From: Candidatus Goldiibacteriota bacterium HGW-Goldbacteria-1
GTDB taxonomy: Bacteria > Oederibacteriota > PGYV01
Direction: 5' to 3'
NCBI GenBank assembly: GCA_002839855.1
Contig: PGYV01000012.1
Span: forward strand, 1-64,000
Length of the DNA stretch: 64,000 bases
The notes under the pieces are model-generated. The model worked only from the letters and a program-made list of their open reading frames with translations, searched no databases and had not been told where the DNA came from. Shown one piece after another: positions 42,948 through 50,638 of the stretch. The translations under genes were made by a program, and so were the position numbers. Numbering within the stretch: position 1 is the first letter of the stretch; the number at the start of each line of letters is the position of its first letter.

Positions 42948-43573
42948 TTTTCCCCCTTTTCATAAGCCCGGCGCAGCGTTTCTGCATATCTTGCCGGAAA
43001 TTTGACGATATAAGCGTTTAGGACTTTTTTATCAAGCAATTTAAGGTTCTGCACCCTGTTTTTTTCAATAAAACCTTCAATAGGTTCTGTTTTAGAACGC
43101 CTGCAATATCTAAGATATACAAAATCAAGAAACGCCTTTTCCGGCGCCGCCACAAGTACATTCATTCCATTTTCATCTTTTTGCGGTACAGCGCCGAAAA
43201 AAAGCGCGCTTTTAAGGTTGGAATATGAAAACACGCCGAAATGATTTTCAAAAACAGCGGTTTTGGAAGCGGTTACGGATGTCATTTCATGGACAGTCTC
43301 CGGAATCATTCCGTAATGGTACATGGCGTATTCCATGCTTACGTATGAAGGAGTATAGATATAATTGGCGATGAAAAACCTGCTTAAAGGGATTTTCCTG
43401 TCATTGTCATTAAGCGTGTACAGGTTATTCTTAAGCCTGTACAGATAACCCTTTTTTGTCCATTTATTGATATTATCCCTAAGCGAAGGCCGATTTAAAG
43501 CCGCGCCTTCCAGCGCGGAAATATTAAACACAGGTACATTCTGATAACTGTTTTTAAAGTCAATATACTTCAT
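42944..43573 (-). CDS. AbiEi-type antitoxin / transcriptional regulator
   Basis: 209 residues from the ATG at 43571-43573; a TTG six bases earlier is possible. The N-terminus is a winged-helix (NINKWTKKGYLYRLKNNLYT) and the body has the AbiEi-family block FFIANYIYTPSYVSMEYAMY then YGMIPETVHEMTSVT and APEKAFLDFVYL. AbiEi proteins bind their own promoter and counteract the AbiEii toxin. The partner toxin follows with a 4-nt overlap. It forms a complete type IV-like AbiE module. Confidence 0.9.
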   Translation of the reverse strand: MKYIDFKNSYQNVPVFNISALEGAALNRPSLRDNINKWTKKGYLYRLKNNLYTLNDNDRKIPLSRFFIANYIYTPSYVSMEYAMYHYGMIPETVHEMTSVTASKTAVFENHFGVFSYSNLKSALFFGAVPQKDENGMNVLVAAPEKAFLDFVYLRYCRRSKTEPIEGFIEKNRVQNLKLLDKKVLNAYIVKFPARYAETLRRAYEKGEK

Positions 43574-43768
43574 TTCCAAAAACCGCCTTTTTTACATGTT
43601 TTTAGAAATATACAATATAAAAGCAGTTTTGTCAATAAAATCCCTTTATCGGTTGAAATTGCCCTGTCACCTGTCATCTCCGCCCCATTCTCTTATACCC
43701 AAGTGAGGCCTAACACGTTTACTTGTTTCTCAACTCTCAACTTAGGGTCCGTCCCCTATTATCTTTTC

Positions 43769-44434
43769 TTACTTATGGGTTTCTTTGATAAGTTTTATGT
43801 TCACTTCCGGGCTTCCCGGCGGGCCCTGCGGCCCTCTGTATTTCACCCCGGCGCCGTCTGAAGTTCTAAACCAAAAATCCGCGCTCCAAAACACAGACAA
43901 AAATCCCGCCATTCTCATTTCCACTTTTACTGTTTCCGTCGGTTTTCCAAGAACATCAATTGTTTCATTTCCTTTTTTCTCCAGCTTCATGTTAAAAACT
44001 TCAAAATCAAAAGGCCTTACCATTGCGAATTCCTGTGATTTCTCTTTTGACAGTGCAAAACTGCCGCCCTGGACAAATATATACTGATAAAGAGGTTTGC
44101 CCTCTTCAGACTTAACCGTTTTGCTTATGCTGTTTCCTTTGAAAACTCCCATGGAAAAAATATCATTTCCCATTCTTTCTGTTTTTATATGAATATTGTT
44201 TTTATCGTCATCTATTGTAAACCGTAAAGTTTCGCCGTCAGGAGTGTTTACAGCGGTTGTTGTAACGCCGTCAATATTATTATATAAATATGTATCCCCG
44301 CCGCGTTTATCAATTATCCATATACTGTCAGATGTTTTTCCGCCTACCGTGACATCAAACAGGTATTCATCCGCCGCCGCCAACAGGGATGTTACCGCAA
44401 TCATAATAAATACAAATACAAATTTTTTCATCAT
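43769..44434 (-). CDS. Exported DUF3108/DUF6134-like protein
   Basis: 221 residues with signal peptide (FVFIMIAVTSLLAAA) and CGGAGG before the ATG. The body is all-beta by pattern (YLFDVTVGGKTSDSIWIIDK, LRFTIDDDKNNIHIKTERMG, TIDVLGKPTETVKVEMRMAG, FWSADFWFRTSDGAGVKYRG). This resembles the DUF3108/DUF6134 proteins, periplasmic beta proteins of unknown function in which a tyrosine-rich strand pairs with FW-x-x-WF-R. The assignment is tentative. It is monocistronic and is followed by the decayed TM2-like gene. Confidence 0.6.
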   Translation of the reverse strand: MMKKFVFVFIMIAVTSLLAAADEYLFDVTVGGKTSDSIWIIDKRGGDTYLYNNIDGVTTTAVNTPDGETLRFTIDDDKNNIHIKTERMGNDIFSMGVFKGNSISKTVKSEEGKPLYQYIFVQGGSFALSKEKSQEFAMVRPFDFEVFNMKLEKKGNETIDVLGKPTETVKVEMRMAGFLSVFWSADFWFRTSDGAGVKYRGPQGPPGSPEVNIKLIKETHK

Positions 44435-44475
44435 TTAAACCTCCGCCGTTTTTTTAATAATTTTTCTTAGAATCG

Positions 44476-44512
44476 CAATTCAATTTTGGAGTCTGACCCC
44501 AAATTTGAATTG
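44476..44512. repeat. Near-perfect palindrome with GTCTGACCCC core
   Basis: Two 18-bp arms (44476-44493, 44495-44512) match at 16 positions around one central T. The core GGAGTCTGACCCC resembles REP-type palindromes flanking RAYT transposases. A partial relative, gtcagaccccgg, is near 61050. Confidence 0.7.
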
Positions 44513-44515
44513 AGC

Positions 44516-44713
44516 CTAAAGCAAAAATACAAAGAGAGAAAAAACGCCGCCTATTGCCCCCAATACCAGCAATATTATTGCTATCGCACAGCCTGCAGGC
44601 GACCACGCGGATAAGGCATAGCCGTCACCGTCCGGAAACCCGCCAATGCCGATTCCCAAAAACAAACACAAATAAAACGTCAGCGTTCTTGACCTTGCAC
44701 CATTATTTCCCAT
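44516..44713 (-). CDS. Small TM2-like membrane protein, probably decayed
   Basis: 65 residues, ATG with GGGGAAA upstream. The start RSRTLTFYLCLFLGIGIGG and second helix CAIAIILLVLGAIGGVFSLF give two membrane segments, as in TM2-domain proteins. A second copy at 51866-52076 encodes FLGYLGINR at the corresponding place, closer to the TM2 consensus FLG--GIHRFY. This copy has lost 13 nt relative to it, although the frame stays open. I therefore regard it as a shortened, perhaps non-functional, TM2-like gene. Confidence 0.5.
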   Translation of the reverse strand: MGNNGARSRTLTFYLCLFLGIGIGGFPDGDGYALSAWSPAGCAIAIILLVLGAIGGVFSLFVFLL

Positions 44714-44759
44714 AATTTTCCCCTGTTATTAATATTTATTTCCCGCATCCGGCAGTATT
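44546..44759. repeat. Duplicated segment, copy 1
   Basis: Nearly identical to 51896-52121; within the first 105 bp only one difference is seen. It covers most of the TM2-like gene and its upstream region. Confidence 0.9.
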
Positions 44760-44808
44760 AACTCTCCACTCTTATCCGTCTGCTGTTATGCTTTTTCTTG
44801 GTGTCGGG

Positions 44809-46116
44809 TTATTTTAATATAGAAAAATCATTGTCTGTCTGTACAATATAATATTTCTTTTTCGTTTCGTCATTTGAAGTGTATTTGTTTTTTTCGCGGA
44901 ATTCTTTTTCATAAAACTCTCCAAAAATTATCTGCCTGCCGTCGCTGCAGGTTTTCATATCAATTACTCTTGTGTAATCGCCAACCTTCAGGGAATATGC
45001 GCAATTTATATTTAAATCGCTGTCAACATTAAGAATAACGTTGTCGCAGGATGAAAATAAACCAGATGTTTTACAGGTATCACCGCTTACAAAAATATCC
45101 CTGTTGGCCGTCTTACAAATTGACCGCATGTCAAAATTCCTGCATAAAGTAGAATATAAATACCCCTTTTTTGGCGTAAACTTCTCAAACTTCATAAGGT
45201 ATCTCTGCATAGGTGCAAAATCTTCACCATCTAATATTGCTATTGCAAAAATATTATCGTTTACATCCACAAAATCATGCAGCTCCGCGCATCTGACATA
45301 TCCCCAATCGCGGATGGAATCACCTGCGTTGCCGCTGTATACCGTTTCAAGACGAAGCCCCTCATCAATCCCTTTATTATTCATTGTGATTGTATTAATA
45401 GGATTAAGATCCTCATCCATAGAAAACAACAAACCATTTTTCCATAAATTACCGGATACCAAATACTTATTTTCAGAAATAAAAGCAATTTTATACCCTC
45501 TTGCAGATTTTGTATGTGTACCTATAAAACTTTCTCTTTTTACTTCTTCCCCCGCAGAATTCATTTTAACAATAAAAACCTTCTCGTTATCATCATTCTC
45601 ATCATCAATCTGGCCCGTGGCAACAATATCCCCGGCAGGGTTTACTGTAATTGATGTAAAATACCCCTCCTTAATTTTTTCATTAAAGGTTTTATACCAC
45701 AAAAGTTTGCCCATTTCGTCTATTTTAGCCATAAATGGTTTATCACCTGAACTTCCGGCAAAAACGTATCCGTCTGCAGCGGCAATTATATCAATGCCCC
45801 AATCATCTTCAGCTTCCCCAAAATACTTTTTCCACATTATTTTACCGCCGGCATCAGTTTTAACAACAAGAACATCAAAATTACCGTTTTTTAAAGTATC
45901 TGATTTACCTATAAAAACATAATTGTTTTCCCTGTTGGTAAAAGTTTCCAGTTCTTCGCCTATTTGTATTTCAAAATTCATTGCTTTTTTAACACTTATT
46001 TGTTTCAGCGGAATACATGTAGGTGTCGCAGTTGCCTCCGACTGCTCAGAAAAAGCATGTAAATTCCAGGAAAATAGAAAAACAGACAAACAAATAAAAA
46101 TCACCCTAATCTTCAT
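44809..46116 (-). CDS. Exported SBBP-like beta-propeller protein
   Basis: 435 residues with signal peptide (FICLSVFLFSWNLHA) and AAGGGGTGA before the ATG. Blade motifs recur: VVKTDAGGKIMWKKYFGEAE, FMAKIDEMGKLLWYKTFNE, FIVKMNSAGEEVKRESFIG, each followed by an EDDWGIDIIAAADGYVFAG-type strand. This is the delta-60/SBBP pattern, giving an extracytoplasmic propeller. It resembles the 7871-8971 protein. No enzymatic site is visible. It may read as a secreted logging or binding scaffold, but its function is unknown. Confidence 0.8.
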   Translation of the reverse strand: MKIRVIFICLSVFLFSWNLHAFSEQSEATATPTCIPLKQISVKKAMNFEIQIGEELETFTNRENNYVFIGKSDTLKNGNFDVLVVKTDAGGKIMWKKYFGEAEDDWGIDIIAAADGYVFAGSSGDKPFMAKIDEMGKLLWYKTFNEKIKEGYFTSITVNPAGDIVATGQIDDENDDNEKVFIVKMNSAGEEVKRESFIGTHTKSARGYKIAFISENKYLVSGNLWKNGLLFSMDEDLNPINTITMNNKGIDEGLRLETVYSGNAGDSIRDWGYVRCAELHDFVDVNDNIFAIAILDGEDFAPMQRYLMKFEKFTPKKGYLYSTLCRNFDMRSICKTANRDIFVSGDTCKTSGLFSSCDNVILNVDSDLNINCAYSLKVGDYTRVIDMKTCSDGRQIIFGEFYEKEFREKNKYTSNDETKKKYYIVQTDNDFSILK

Positions 46117-46197
46117 TAATCTTCACCCCTTTAAGTCTATCTTTTTTTAAATCAATCAAATTGGTGTCACCCACTTAACCAATTGACAATACCAAAA

Positions 46198-46266
46198 AAA
46201 TCCACATTCCGCTATATTTTATTGGAGTTTATTCTGTCAAAGTCATTAGTCAAGGCACGATGTCGG
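46198..46266. repeat. MITE family, left-truncated copy D
   Basis: It matches the right third of the full copies (atccacattccgctatattttattgg ... gtcattagtcaaggcacgatgtcgg) but lacks the left inverted repeat. Mutations in the right repeat suggest age. Confidence 0.7.
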
Positions 46267-46299
46267 GTTACTTGTCTTTGAAACGGATATAATGACATA

Positions 46300-47313
46300 C
46301 TACTCCGCCAGTTCGTATTTTCCTGTTTTTCTGCCGCCGGTTCTTGCTATTATACCCGCTTTCTGCAGTGGTTTTAAAATAAAATGTGTTCCCTGTACTG
46401 TAATCTTAAGTGCGGATGATAATTCCTTTACGCTTAATCTGCCTGCGTTTCTAAGCAGATTCAGTGTTTTTTCCTGTTTTGGGGTAAGTGTAATATCCCG
46501 GCCCATGGAAACTACACCCGCTTCCAAAACGCGCGTCCAGGCTTCTGTCAAAGCCTGCGCCACCGCTTCCAGATAGAATTCAAGCCAGCCTGTTAAGTCT
46601 CCGCCGGATGCGGATTTAAGCGCAAGATAATAATTCCTTTTGTGCCTGTATATGATATCATCCACGGAAAAAATATGTAGCGTGTCAAAATTGCGCCTTA
46701 GCAGCTCCCACATTCCAAGAAGCCTGCCTACCCTTCCATTGCCGTCAACAAACGGGTGTATAGCCACAAACTTATAATGAATAAGCCCCGATGCGATTTC
46801 TGCGGGATAATCTATTGCCTTTGTTTTTATCCATTTCTCCAGATCCTGCATAAGCTTTAACACCTTAACTGAGGCCGGCGGTTTGTATATTATGTTACCC
46901 AGACCATCAACTACATAATTCTGTATTTTACGGTACTCTCCGGCCGCGCTGCCCTTTAACGTGCCTTCCGTGGTTATCTGATGAAGTTTTAATATAGTGT
47001 TCTGTGAGAGCGGTTTTTTGGATGCTTTTTGAACAAACCTGATAGCTGCAAGATAATTTAAGACCGCCCTTTCGGCAATGCTTAATTCCCGTCCGGGATT
47101 TTTCTGCGCTGCCAGCGCTTTAACTTCCGGAAGGCTAAGTACAAAACCTTCTATAGCTGTTGAGCCAAGGGCGTTGCGTAAAAAAGCTTCTTTTTGAAGC
47201 GCGGGTTTATACGCAAGCTTGACTCTGGAACCCTCTATTTTACCTTTTAATTCATTAATCTCGGCAACAAGGGCAATTATGTGATTTGTGGTTATAAATC
47301 TGGTATCCGGCAT
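46300..47313 (-). CDS. Class II Fic-domain protein with C-terminal winged helix
   Basis: 337 residues with AGGAGGGC before the ATG. The Fic motif HPFVDGNGRVGR (His186) is complete, so AMP transfer is predicted. The N-terminal inhibitory helix STAIEG (Ser51-Glu55-Gly56) matches the class II (S/T)xxxE(G/N) motif, so the enzyme should be self-inhibited. Residues about 260-337 form a winged helix (TLTPKQEKTLNLLRNAGRLS, LKITVQGTHFILKPLQKAGI) that may bind DNA. No adjacent antitoxin is needed for this class. Confidence 0.92.
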   Translation of the reverse strand: MPDTRFITTNHIIALVAEINELKGKIEGSRVKLAYKPALQKEAFLRNALGSTAIEGFVLSLPEVKALAAQKNPGRELSIAERAVLNYLAAIRFVQKASKKPLSQNTILKLHQITTEGTLKGSAAGEYRKIQNYVVDGLGNIIYKPPASVKVLKLMQDLEKWIKTKAIDYPAEIASGLIHYKFVAIHPFVDGNGRVGRLLGMWELLRRNFDTLHIFSVDDIIYRHKRNYYLALKSASGGDLTGWLEFYLEAVAQALTEAWTRVLEAGVVSMGRDITLTPKQEKTLNLLRNAGRLSVKELSSALKITVQGTHFILKPLQKAGIIARTGGRKTGKYELAE

Positions 47314-47433
47314 ATGCCCTCCTTTTTTATATTAAAGCATATTTAAAGTAATATTTCAAGCGGGCAAATGCCGGTAATGGACCATAAAAGTATATATCAG
47401 CCATTGGGCCGTGCCCTATTGGCAAAAAGAAAT

Positions 47434-47702
47434 CCCAACACCGTGCCTTGACTAAAGACATAATACAAAAATCCGCCAAATTTTAAGGCACTTTCTTTAA
47501 AACCACGTAAATAATAAATTTTAAACGCTTATTTTATTTACACGGCTGTATTCTGAAACACATTTTAAACATCATTATTTTCCAACAAATCCGCATTCCG
47601 CTATATTTTATTGGCGTTTGTTCTATCAAAGTCATGAGTCAAGGCACGGTGTTGGGTTGCTCTTTATTCTATCAAAGTCATGAGTCAAGGCACGGTGTCG
47701 GT
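47434..47702. mobile_element. MITE-like element, copy A
   Basis: The left end ccaacaccgtgccttgact (47435-47453) is inversely repeated at 47637-47656 (agtcaaggcacggtgttggg), giving a 223-bp element without a coding frame. The right end is tandemly duplicated to 47702. The internal sequence aligns with copies B and C. It fills most of the 405-bp gap 47314-47718, in which no gene is seen. Confidence 0.8.
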
Positions 47703-47718
47703 TTACTTTTTTATTTCT

Positions 47719-48120
47719 TTAGCTTACTTCCAGAAATTCTGCCGGTGTTACCACTCTGGTATTCCCATATTTTTTTCCCGGGAAATGTTTTATGTTTCCT
47801 GTTATTATAAAATCCGCGCCGCCCGAAACAGCCGCCGCTATAAAAATAATGTCATCTTCCGGCACGTTGTCATGAAACCCGGACGAATCAACGCATTCAA
47901 AAACATCTTTTCCCATAAAAAAAAGAAATGCATTCAGATCTGCGGCCGAAAACCCGAACTTCTTCCTGCTCAGCACACCCTGATACTCTTCAAGCACCGC
48001 TTTGCTTACAACCGGAAATATCCTGCCGTCAAAAACCATCTGCATAACCTGCGAAGGTTTTCCTCCGGGGCTTAACAGAGCGGATACAAGTACATTAGTA
48101 TCAATTACCGCCTTTATCAT
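47719..48120 (-). CDS. PIN-domain toxin (PilT/COG1569-like)
   Basis: 133 residues. PIN features are VIDTNVLVSALL (Asp5), the central acidic EEYQGVLSRKKFG, VPEDDIIFIAAAVSGGADFI and ITGNIKHFPG, which is the COG1569 type of ribonuclease toxin. The start ATG overlaps the antitoxin stop by 4 nt (ATGA). With the upstream Phd-like gene it forms a type II toxin-antitoxin pair. It lies directly beside MITE copy A. Confidence 0.9.
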   Translation of the reverse strand: MIKAVIDTNVLVSALLSPGGKPSQVMQMVFDGRIFPVVSKAVLEEYQGVLSRKKFGFSAADLNAFLFFMGKDVFECVDSSGFHDNVPEDDIIFIAAAVSGGADFIITGNIKHFPGKKYGNTRVVTPAEFLEVS

Positions 48121-48410
48121 TTAATTTTTTTACGGGCGCCTCTTTTATCCGCCCTGTATTCTTGAATTTCCTTAAGCCCTTCTTTTTCCCCGATACCCCC
48201 GTGCGCACCCTTTTTCTGCATTCTTCCAAACGCTGCTGCAGCTTTGATTCTCATAGCCTCATTTACCACAAACTCAAAATTATCCTCATTAATGGGCAGC
48301 ATATAGGCTATAGGTTTTCCGTTCAGGGTTAAAACGCTGTCTTCCCTGCTCATTATCTGCCTTGTTTTTTTATTTTTCACGGCCAGATCCCGTACTGTTA
48401 TGAACTTCAT
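48117..48410 (-). CDS. Phd/YefM-like antitoxin
   Basis: 97 residues with GGAGG before the ATG. MKFITVRDLAVKNKKTRQIM and SVLTLNGKPIAYMLPIN match the Phd/YefM fold, whose N-terminal half binds DNA and whose tail blocks the toxin. The C-terminal third is basic and probably unfolded alone (LKEIQEYRADKRGARKKIK). An inverted repeat overlapping its promoter fits autorepression. Confidence 0.85.
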   Translation of the reverse strand: MKFITVRDLAVKNKKTRQIMSREDSVLTLNGKPIAYMLPINEDNFEFVVNEAMRIKAAAAFGRMQKKGAHGGIGEKEGLKEIQEYRADKRGARKKIK

Positions 48411-48452
48411 CTTCGGCCTCCTTCGGTTCGTTATTTACCTGTTGTAATAAAA

Positions 48453-48478
48453 GTATAACATATGTTTGACAGTTATAC
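48453..48478 (-). promoter_or_regulatory. Operator dyad in promoter of Phd-PIN pair
   Basis: GTATAAC, 12 nt, GTTATAC. On the minus strand it overlaps a promoter-like pair, TTGTAT and TATACT, 17 nt apart. The same arms precede vapBC. Confidence 0.6.
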
Positions 48479-48670
48479 AACAATTTGATAAAAGGAAAAA
48501 CCTGCAATACAAAGAAAAAAAAGAAATAGTGCCGGACTTTGAAATCAGAAAGTATCCCCATGCCTGCCGTTTGTTATTGCCATTATCAAGTCACGAATCA
48601 GGCTCCGGCACCATTTTTATTACTCTCAACACAAGGTCCGTCCCCTTTTACTTATTACGCTTAAAACACA

Positions 48671-48706
48671 AAAAGCCGGGCTTATAATTTCCAGCCCGGC
48701 TTTTTT
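48671..48706 (-). terminator. Bidirectional terminator
   Basis: AAAAGCCGGGCT/AGCCCGGCTTTT with a 10-nt loop and T runs on both strands, 15 nt after the stop of the propeller lipoprotein gene. The remaining gap sequence up to 48410 holds one ggtccgtcccc motif and no gene. Confidence 0.9.
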
Positions 48707-48720
48707 ACATTATATTTTGA

Positions 48721-50154
48721 TTATTCAGTAAATTTCATAACCATTGCTTTTGCACTTAGGTTTGAATCCTTAAAGGAAACATACAGTGTTCCTGTCCCGG
48801 TATCCGCGTGAATGGAAACAAAACCCGCATACCCGGGAGAAAAACCTGCCGCGCCTACAAGAACCCAGCTGGTTCCGTTATATTTTTTTACTGTTACCTT
48901 GCCTGCATTATCCGCATCGCTGTATGCAACATATGGTATGCCGCCATAAAGACAAATTGATGAGTAAGCAGAATTGGAAGACCCTCCTGTATTTACGCTT
49001 ACAGTTGTAAGATTCAATCCAACCTGAGCCCAGCTTCCGGCTGTAAATTTTTTAACTTTTACTATGCCGTCTTCCACTGAAGCCAGGTATGGTGTACCTG
49101 TTGATACATCAAGTGAATGATAATAAGCCTGCAAACCCGAAGAACCGGCATTACCCACCGCTGCCCATGATGTACTGTACTGCATTACAGCAGATCTTCC
49201 GCCGTTTGCCACATCATCATATGCCACATAAGGTGACCCGCCATACACATATAAAGATGGAGTATTTATTATTCCGGCTGATATGCCCGCGCTGCCTACC
49301 GCACCCCATGAGCTTCCGTTAAATTTCATAACCGTAGCCTTGGAACCGTTTCCAACATCCCTGTATGCAACGTATGGCGTTCCGCTGTCAACAAACAATG
49401 ATGTGTCATATACATCAGCCGCAGAAAAACCTCCTGTGCCCACCAGTTCCCACGCTGAACTGTTATATTTTTTCACTACCACGCCGAAACCGTAATCGTT
49501 ATCCGCGTAAGAAACATATGGAATGCCGTTATACACAAAAACGGATATCGAGTCAGCTTCCCCGTTTGTAAGCCAGCTTCCAACTGTCTCCCATGCTGCG
49601 CCATTATATTTTTTTACCAGAATTTTCTTTGCGTTTGCTTCATCCTGATATGCCACATATGGCGTTCCATTGTATACATATGAGGCAATATAATTTACAC
49701 CTCCATCAGAAAAACCCGCAGGTCCTACATACTGCCAGGCGGCTATTGTTGCTGTTGCGGTAAGCGTTATCGTGGCTGTCACTGTCACCGTATTCGTCTG
49801 CGTGACAGTTTTTGTAGGTGTAGCCGAAGATGTCCGCGTGACTGTCAGCGTAGCAGAAAATACAGGCGTAACCGTTGCGGTAAGCGTGAAAGTATTTTCT
49901 GCTGTTGAAGACTGCGTCATGCTGCAGGTTATTGTATGGGTCATTGTGGCGGTAGCGGAATAAACTGCCGTCGCGGTACCTGTACCCGTAACTGACTGCG
50001 TTATTGTTGAAGTTAAAGTCGCGGTACCTATGACCGCAGCAGGCGTATTTGTGCTTACAACCGGAGCGGTTGGAGAAGCTTTTTTACAACCGTTTAAAGC
50101 TACTAAAGATAAAATTACTACAACGCATACCACCGTCATTTTTACGTTTTTCAT
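48721..50154 (-). CDS. Propeller-repeat lipoprotein with Thr-rich linker
   Basis: 477 residues from the ATG at 50152-50154, with GGAGGG upstream. The lipobox is SLVALNGCKK. Residues about 35-140 are almost pure TxTxT linker. The remainder repeats a blade of about 45-50 residues with IPYVAYxDxxNxxK, VKKYNGxxWxxVG and FS or IS (NGTPYVAYQDEANAKKILVK; SGTPYVAYRDVGNGSKATVM; GGIPYVAYSDADNAGKVTVK). This predicts a six- or seven-bladed surface propeller. The neighbouring gene 50639-51808 is a paralogue. Confidence 0.82.
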   Translation of the reverse strand: MKNVKMTVVCVVVILSLVALNGCKKASPTAPVVSTNTPAAVIGTATLTSTITQSVTGTGTATAVYSATATMTHTITCSMTQSSTAENTFTLTATVTPVFSATLTVTRTSSATPTKTVTQTNTVTVTATITLTATATIAAWQYVGPAGFSDGGVNYIASYVYNGTPYVAYQDEANAKKILVKKYNGAAWETVGSWLTNGEADSISVFVYNGIPYVSYADNDYGFGVVVKKYNSSAWELVGTGGFSAADVYDTSLFVDSGTPYVAYRDVGNGSKATVMKFNGSSWGAVGSAGISAGIINTPSLYVYGGSPYVAYDDVANGGRSAVMQYSTSWAAVGNAGSSGLQAYYHSLDVSTGTPYLASVEDGIVKVKKFTAGSWAQVGLNLTTVSVNTGGSSNSAYSSICLYGGIPYVAYSDADNAGKVTVKKYNGTSWVLVGAAGFSPGYAGFVSIHADTGTGTLYVSFKDSNLSAKAMVMKFTE

Positions 50155-50280
50155 ATTCCCTCCATTTATATATCCCAAAATAATTACTTCTAAATAATTA
50201 GTAAGGGCTAAGTATACAGCCTTTTTTTAATTAAATTATTAAAAAATTATTGCCATTAGCGCCGGGGCAACTTGCAAGTT

Positions 50281-50421
50281 TTATTGCACCACTTCAAAGA
50301 TCCCACACATTTTCCTTGCAACATTTTGCATTATCATGTCATTGGCTGTCTTGTATTCGGGTAGTTGTTGATCCGGTTTTGTACCTTCTTTACCGTTTCA
50401 CCGTCACGTTTCCTAAGAAAA
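50281..50421 (-). pseudogene. Probable IS30-type transposase C-terminal remnant
   Basis: On the minus strand one frame reads RKRDGETVKKVQNRINNYP and, after a frame change, YKTANDMIMQNVARKMCGIF then EVVQ and stop at 50281. The order (V-NRINNYP-..-YKTAND) resembles the LNxRPRKxLGYKTPxE region of IS30-family transposases, with the middle lost. It directly abuts MITE copy B. The left part of this 460-bp gap (50179-50280) shows nothing else. Confidence 0.35.
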
Positions 50422-50422
50422 C

Positions 50423-50603
50423 CCAACACCGTGCCTTGACTGAAGACATTATACCAAAAATCTCCTTATTTTAAAGGCGCTTTGCTTAAAACCAGGTAAA
50501 TAATGCATTCTAACCGCTTATGATATTTCCCAACAATTACACATTTCACTATATTTTATTACCGTTTATTCTATCAAAGTCATGAGTCAAGGCACGGTGT
50601 CGG
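50423..50603. mobile_element. MITE-like element, copy B
   Basis: 181 bp between ccaacaccgtgccttgact (50423) and agtcaaggcacggtgtcgg (ending 50603), with the same internal order of motifs as copies A and C. It has no coding frame. Confidence 0.85.
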
Positions 50604-50638
50604 ATTACTTTTTACTCGTCTGTTCCCTTTTATTACTT

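Noticed and set aside
45041-46150. Long plus-strand frames opposite the 44809-46116 propeller gene
   Set aside because: The minus-strand frame has a signal peptide, ribosome site and repeated blades; the plus-strand frames have none of these.
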